This document shows, one piece after another, positions 5,717-8,430 of a DNA stretch of 8,430 nt. Each line of letters opens with the position of its first letter. The first letter of the stretch is position 1. The notes beneath the pieces are model-generated. The model was given only the letters and a program-made list of their open reading frames with translations. It was not told the origin of the DNA and ran no database searches. Made by a program: the position numbers and the translations under genes. This DNA comes from an uncultured Verrucomicrobiota bacterium (lineage in GTDB: Bacteria; Verrucomicrobiota; Kiritimatiellia; RFP12; UBA1067), in the NCBI GenBank assembly GCA_945613785.1, contig CALZAJ010000065.1, positions 1-8,430 on the forward strand, given 5' to 3'.

Positions 5717-5758
5717 CTCAAATCAACCAACCAATCACAACAACCAACCAATCAAACC
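5717..5758 (+). repeat. G-free leader with a 14-nt direct repeat
   Basis: The gap between ybeY and the next gene has no G from 5717 to 5760. CAACCAACCAATCA occurs at 5724-5737 and again at 5741-5754, separated by CAA. No Shine-Dalgarno site precedes the ATG at 5759. The tract cannot form stable secondary structure and may help ribosome loading, or may be slippage-prone. It resembles the leader at 3253-3293. Confidence 0.75.
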
Positions 5759-6265
5759 ATGTCCAAATTTCTTCTCACGCTGATCTCGATGGGTGTCCTG
5801 TGCTGGAGTGCTTGCGCGGATGAATTCGCAGAGAGCGAGGTCCTTGCTCCCTGGTATGTGGGTGGCGCGGCGGAGCTCGTGCTGCCCCAGGGCGGTGCGA
5901 GCCAGCATCGTCTGGGCGGTGCGGCCGTGCGCTTCGGCTACTATTTCGCGCCGGCGCTGGCCCTCGACTGTGAAGCGGCCTGGATGGAGATCAAGACGGG
6001 CCTTTCGGCCAAGGCGCTCTGGCATCTTCAGGGCTTCGAATGGTGGGGCATGATGTTCGGCTATGAGCGCTTTGACCCGTTCCTGAGCGTGGGCGCGAAG
6101 GGATGGATCAATCACGGACAGGTCGGACCGGTTTTTGGCCTCGGCGCGCTCTATTACCTCTCGAATGATTGGGCGCTGCGCGTCGATGCGGACCTGACCG
6201 TCGGTGTTGAATCCGAGGTCGAGACGTTTCATTCGTTGTCGCTAGGCGTTCAGTATTCCTTCTGA
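5759..6265 (+). CDS. Small outer-membrane beta-barrel-like protein, function unknown
   Basis: A 168-residue exported protein. Residues 1-20 (MSKFLLTLISMGVLCWSACA) are a signal peptide, with likely signal-peptidase I cleavage before DEF. The mature part is made of short alternating polar/hydrophobic strands rich in Gly, Tyr, Trp and Phe, such as VRFGYYFAPALALDCEAAW, DPFLSVGAKGW, VFGLGALYYLSNDWALRVDADL and the last strand FHSLSLGVQYSF. It ends in Phe, as Bam-assembled barrels do. The size fits an eight-stranded OmpA/OmpW/opacity-type barrel. I do not recognise a specific family. A lipoprotein reading is weak because Trp is at -3 of the candidate Cys. It may be cotranscribed with ybeY (45-bp gap), and the role could be structural or adhesive. 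Confidence 0.75.
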   Translation: MSKFLLTLISMGVLCWSACADEFAESEVLAPWYVGGAAELVLPQGGASQHRLGGAAVRFGYYFAPALALDCEAAWMEIKTGLSAKALWHLQGFEWWGMMFGYERFDPFLSVGAKGWINHGQVGPVFGLGALYYLSNDWALRVDADLTVGVESEVETFHSLSLGVQYSF

Positions 6266-6283
6266 CCGCGACGGCGCGTGCTG

Positions 6284-6312
6284 TTGAAAACCAAGGGTGT
6301 CGATCTGATAAT
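6284..6312 (+). promoter_or_regulatory. Sigma-70-like promoter of hslO-alr
   Basis: TTGAAA (6284-6289) is followed by 17 bp and GATAAT (6307-6312); each hexamer is 5/6 to consensus with ideal spacing. The ATG is ten bases after the -10 box, so a leader of only 3-4 nt is expected. Unlike the other promoters here it lacks TG at the extended position and instead has a good -35. It lies in the 57-bp gap after the outer-membrane-protein gene. Confidence 0.6.
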
Positions 6313-6322
6313 CTGAATTGCC

Positions 6323-7099
6323 ATGAAGAACTGTCGTGAAGAGTGGTATGACAAGGACAAGAAGGTCGCCGTCACGATCGTTGACGTGACGGAGGCCGCA
6401 CAGGCGCTGGCGCGCGGACACCTCTGCGGTCCGACGAGCGCTTACTATCTGACGAAGGCGCTGGCCGCTGTGTCGCTCCTGGGCGCGGAAACGAGCGAGA
6501 AGGACGAGACCGTCATCCTGCAGATGAAGTGTTCGGGTCCGCTCGGCGGTTTTAACGTCGAGTGCACGTCTGAAGGAACCTTACGCGGCTATACCGAGAA
6601 GAAGATCCTCGATGCGTTTGACGGGCTCGGCACGCCCAAGGACAAGATGGTCCTCGGCGACAAGCAGATCCAGATCACACGCTCGGTCCCCGGACGCATC
6701 CTCTCGCAGGGCATCGCGGCGACGCTCGACGGCTATCTCGTGGGTTCGCTGCAGCGCAAGGCCTGCATCTACCTCGAGGCGGCCGTGAACGACGAGGTCG
6801 AGATCCTCGAGGCGCGCGGCGTGCTGGTGGAGTCCTTGCCGGACTCGAAGGCGATGGTGAGCGCATTCATTCCCGAGAAGATGTCCGTCGCCAGCCGCAA
6901 CATCCTGACGCAGATGGGTCTGCCGCGTGCGGAGCTCCGCAAGACGACGCCGCTCACGTTCGCCTGCCGCTGTTCGCCGGACCGAGCGATCGCGATGCTC
7001 GGGGCCTTGAGCGACGAGGAGAAGAAGAAGGAGCTTCCGCCGACCTTGGACATCACCTGTCACATGTGCGGCAAGATCTTCACGGTCAAGACGAGGTAA
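6323..7099 (+). CDS. hslO: Redox-regulated chaperone Hsp33
   Basis: The 258-residue protein is a cytoplasmic holdase that is switched on by oxidation. The four zinc-binding cysteines that form the redox switch are present as CRC (215-217) and CHMC (246-249), 28 residues apart, matching CxC-X(27-32)-CxxC. The N-terminal domain carries ARGHLCGPTSAYYL (30-43) and SGPLGGFNVECTSEGTLRGY (71-90); the family's glycine-rich nucleotide-free core follows, with the linker TQMGLPRAELRKTTPLTFAC. It is somewhat shorter than the E. coli protein (about 290). The alr start is 4 nt after its stop, so the two form an operon. Hypochlorous or peroxide stress combined with heat is the known activating condition in other bacteria. 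Confidence 0.94.
   Translation: MKNCREEWYDKDKKVAVTIVDVTEAAQALARGHLCGPTSAYYLTKALAAVSLLGAETSEKDETVILQMKCSGPLGGFNVECTSEGTLRGYTEKKILDAFDGLGTPKDKMVLGDKQIQITRSVPGRILSQGIAATLDGYLVGSLQRKACIYLEAAVNDEVEILEARGVLVESLPDSKAMVSAFIPEKMSVASRNILTQMGLPRAELRKTTPLTFACRCSPDRAIAMLGALSDEEKKKELPPTLDITCHMCGKIFTVKTR
7093..7096 (+). promoter_or_regulatory. Shine-Dalgarno site of alr
   Basis: GAGG lies 7 nt before the ATG at 7104, within the last codons of hslO. A further AAGG at 7098-7101 is too close to be useful. It supports the start at 7104 and coupling to hslO. Confidence 0.45.
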
Positions 7100-7103
7100 G
7101 GTC

Positions 7104-8234
7104 ATGAAAAGACGTGTCGAGGTTGAGATCGATCTGAAGGCGCTCGTGCGGAACTACCGTAAGATCGCGGCGCACGTGAAGCCGATGAAGGTGCTGTGCG
7201 TGCTGAAGGCCAATGCGTACGGCCTCGGTGTCGCGGCCTACGCCCAGGCGCTTTATGCGGCGGGCTGCCGTCAGTTCGGCGTCGCCGAACCGTTCGAGGC
7301 GCTCGAGCTCATCAAGGTGCTCGGCAGGACGAAGCGGACGTTCGAAGTCCAGATGCTGTCATCGGTCCTGCCGGACGAGATTCCCGAGATGGTGAAGGCG
7401 GGTGTCATCCTCCCGGTCACCGATCTCGCGGAGGCGAAGCTCGTCTCGGAGGCGGCGGTGCGGGCGAAGAGGACGGTGAAGGTCCATTTCAAGATCGACA
7501 GCGGCATGGGACGCCTGGGCATCCTCGCGCAGGATGCGATCGAAGTGATGCGCGAAGTGAAGAAGCTTCCGAACCTCGACTGCGAAGGAATCTTCTCGCA
7601 CTGCCCGATGGCGTACGAGCCGCACGATCCGTTCACCAAGGGACAGATCAGGCGCTTCGTCGATCTGGTGAAGGCAGCTGAGAAGGAGGGACTCGTCTTC
7701 AAGAAGGTGCACATGGCCGCCTCGGACGCGATCAACAACTTCCCCGCGACGGCGAAGGCGCCGTTCACGCAGGTGCGCACTGGTATCAACCTGCACGGCA
7801 GCTTCGATCCGTACGGACGCAAGGCGCTGAAGGTGGAACCCGTCCTCACGCTCAAGACGCGTGTCGCGCAGGTGCGCGAACTTCCCGCTGGGACGACGCT
7901 CGGCTACGGACGCACCTGGTGTCTCAATGCGCCGACAAAGGTCGCGACGATCTCCGCCGGCTATGCGGACGGACTTCCCCTCGCGCTGACCAACCGCGGC
8001 TTCGTCTTCATCGGCGGGAAGCGCTGCAAGATCATCGGCCGCATCTCGATGGACTACACGACGGTCGACGTCTCCGACGTTCCGGACGTGAAGGCGGGCG
8101 ACGAGGTCATCTGTTTCGGCAAGTGTGGCAAGGATTCCATCACGCCGGACGACTGGGCGGCCCTCAAGGGCACCCATGCATATGACATCATCTGCTCGCT
8201 TGGCACCCGCGTCCAGCGCGTGGTGAAGGGCTGA
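7104..8234 (+). CDS. alr: Alanine racemase (PLP-dependent)
   Basis: A 376-residue fold-type III PLP enzyme of normal length that interconverts L- and D-alanine for the D-Ala-D-Ala end of peptidoglycan. The N-terminal TIM barrel holds the PLP lysine Lys35 in CVLKANAYGLG (32-42). KIDSGMGRLG (130-139) contains the Arg that contacts the cofactor. The C-terminal beta domain has ISAGYADG (283-290) with the catalytic Tyr287, then IGRISMDYTTVDVSDV (311-326) and YDIICSLGTRVQRV (360-373). The usual LYG segment reads HGSFDPYGRKA (231-241), a slightly unusual variant. It follows hslO by 4 nt and has a GAGG ribosome site. Catabolic and biosynthetic isoforms cannot be told apart by sequence; with murI nearby a cell-wall role is likely. 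Confidence 0.95.
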   Translation: MKRRVEVEIDLKALVRNYRKIAAHVKPMKVLCVLKANAYGLGVAAYAQALYAAGCRQFGVAEPFEALELIKVLGRTKRTFEVQMLSSVLPDEIPEMVKAGVILPVTDLAEAKLVSEAAVRAKRTVKVHFKIDSGMGRLGILAQDAIEVMREVKKLPNLDCEGIFSHCPMAYEPHDPFTKGQIRRFVDLVKAAEKEGLVFKKVHMAASDAINNFPATAKAPFTQVRTGINLHGSFDPYGRKALKVEPVLTLKTRVAQVRELPAGTTLGYGRTWCLNAPTKVATISAGYADGLPLALTNRGFVFIGGKRCKIIGRISMDYTTVDVSDVPDVKAGDEVICFGKCGKDSITPDDWAALKGTHAYDIICSLGTRVQRVVKG

Positions 8235-8268
8235 AGAAAAGATCCGGCCGCTGTTTTTTCTAACCCTT
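8235..8268 (+). terminator. Possible terminator after alr
   Basis: Just after the alr stop, AGAAAA (8235-8240) can pair with TTTTCT at 8256-8261 around a GC-rich core containing CGGCCG, and a run of six T lies at 8254-8259. The stem is weak and imperfect, so this is only a candidate. CCC-TTCG-GGG (8264-8273), a short hairpin with the very stable UUCG loop, follows directly. Confidence 0.35.
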
Positions 8269-8269
8269 C

Positions 8270-8341
8270 GGGGACAGACCCCTCACGTGATGGGGACAGA
8301 CCCCCTCAATCTCGGTACCCCCACCCGCTGGGGACAAACCC
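8270..8341. repeat. Three GGGGACAGACCCC-like palindromic units
   Basis: GGGGACAGACCCC occurs at 8270-8282 and 8292-8304, and a decayed copy GGGGACAAACCC at 8330-8341. Each full unit is an inverted repeat of GGGG/CCCC around a 5-nt loop. Units 1 and 2 are separated by TCACGTGA plus T. Unit 3 also forms a stem with CCCCA at 8319-8323 pairing with TGGGG at 8329-8333. These look like small dispersed intergenic (REP-like) sequences rather than gene control sites. No transposase is in the window. Confidence 0.75.
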
Positions 8342-8393
8342 TGGAGTCTTCAGAAATGTGTTCGCGATGTATCTCTGCAGTGTCGCTAAAAAA

Positions 8394-8426
8394 GGACACT
8401 TTGCGGACACTCCGCGGACACTTCTT
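8394..8426. repeat. Three GGACACT units at 11-bp period
   Basis: GGACACT is at 8394-8400, 8405-8411 and 8416-8422, spaced exactly 11 bp, each of the first two followed by a 4-nt spacer ending GC. Read on the other strand the units are AGTGTCC. Evenly spaced short sites like these could be protein-binding sites or the terminal binding sites of a mobile element continuing past the window edge. No open reading frame covers them. Confidence 0.7.
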
Positions 8427-8430
8427 CTTT

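Noticed and set aside
5773..5818. Lipobox reading of the outer-membrane-protein signal peptide (WSAC)
   Set aside because: Trp at -3 does not fit the lipobox (Leu/Val/Ile expected), and cleavage after ACA is more plausible.
7359..8177. Long - strand open frame (272 aa) opposite alr
   Set aside because: It is a shadow of alr. The translation is Arg/His/Asp-rich low-information sequence with no motif, as arises opposite GC-rich codons.
8270..8430. CRISPR array
   Set aside because: The repeats are too short (7 and 13 nt) and the spacing is uneven or only 4 nt; there is no room for spacers and no cas gene.

Overview
This is a gene-dense, GC-rich bacterial chromosomal segment holding twelve protein-coding genes, eleven on the + strand and one (rex) on the - strand. 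No RNA gene, CRISPR array or transposase gene is visible. Signal peptides, a small beta-barrel-like outer-membrane protein ending in Phe, and peptidoglycan precursor genes point to a Gram-negative (diderm) bacterium. The gene set, the scarcity of clear Shine-Dalgarno sites, the YbeY variant and the GGGGACAGACCCC-type intergenic repeats would fit the Verrucomicrobiota/Kiritimatiellota side of the PVC group. That placement is an impression from pattern, not proven.

Layout: (1) 42-1474, a secreted GH16 glycoside hydrolase overlapping by ATGA with a thiamine pyrophosphokinase. (2) 1530-2168 on the - strand, the NADH/NAD+-sensing repressor Rex, convergent with thiN and divergent from maf. (3) 2250-5238, maf (nucleotide pyrophosphatase), pncC (NMN amidohydrolase), a HAD-family hydrolase, a pteridine-reductase-like SDR and glutamate racemase murI. 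The pairs maf/pncC, HAD/SDR and SDR/murI are joined by 4-nt overlaps. (4) 5246-6265, the rRNA-maturation endonuclease ybeY and an outer-membrane protein. (5) 6323-8234, the redox chaperone Hsp33 (hslO) and alanine racemase alr. (6) 8235-8430, a non-coding tail with three GGGGACAGACCCC-like units and three GGACACT units at 11-bp spacing.

Most genes are housekeeping: quality control and stress (maf, ybeY, hslO), cofactors (thiN, pncC, possibly a pterin reductase), D-amino acids for the cell wall (murI, alr) and redox sensing (rex, hslO). I see no novel multi-gene system.

The strongest unexplained signal is in the control regions. Four genes (GH16, rex, maf, ybeY) carry a TGnTATAAT extended -10 box only 6-10 nt from the start codon, and hslO has a -35/-10 pair in the same position. 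Standard promoter geometry puts their transcription starts at, or about 3 nt before, the first codon, so these mRNAs are predicted to be leaderless or nearly so. The HAD and outer-membrane-protein genes instead have short leaders almost or entirely free of G. The window thus suggests an organism that mostly initiates translation without Shine-Dalgarno sites, except inside overlapping operon junctions.
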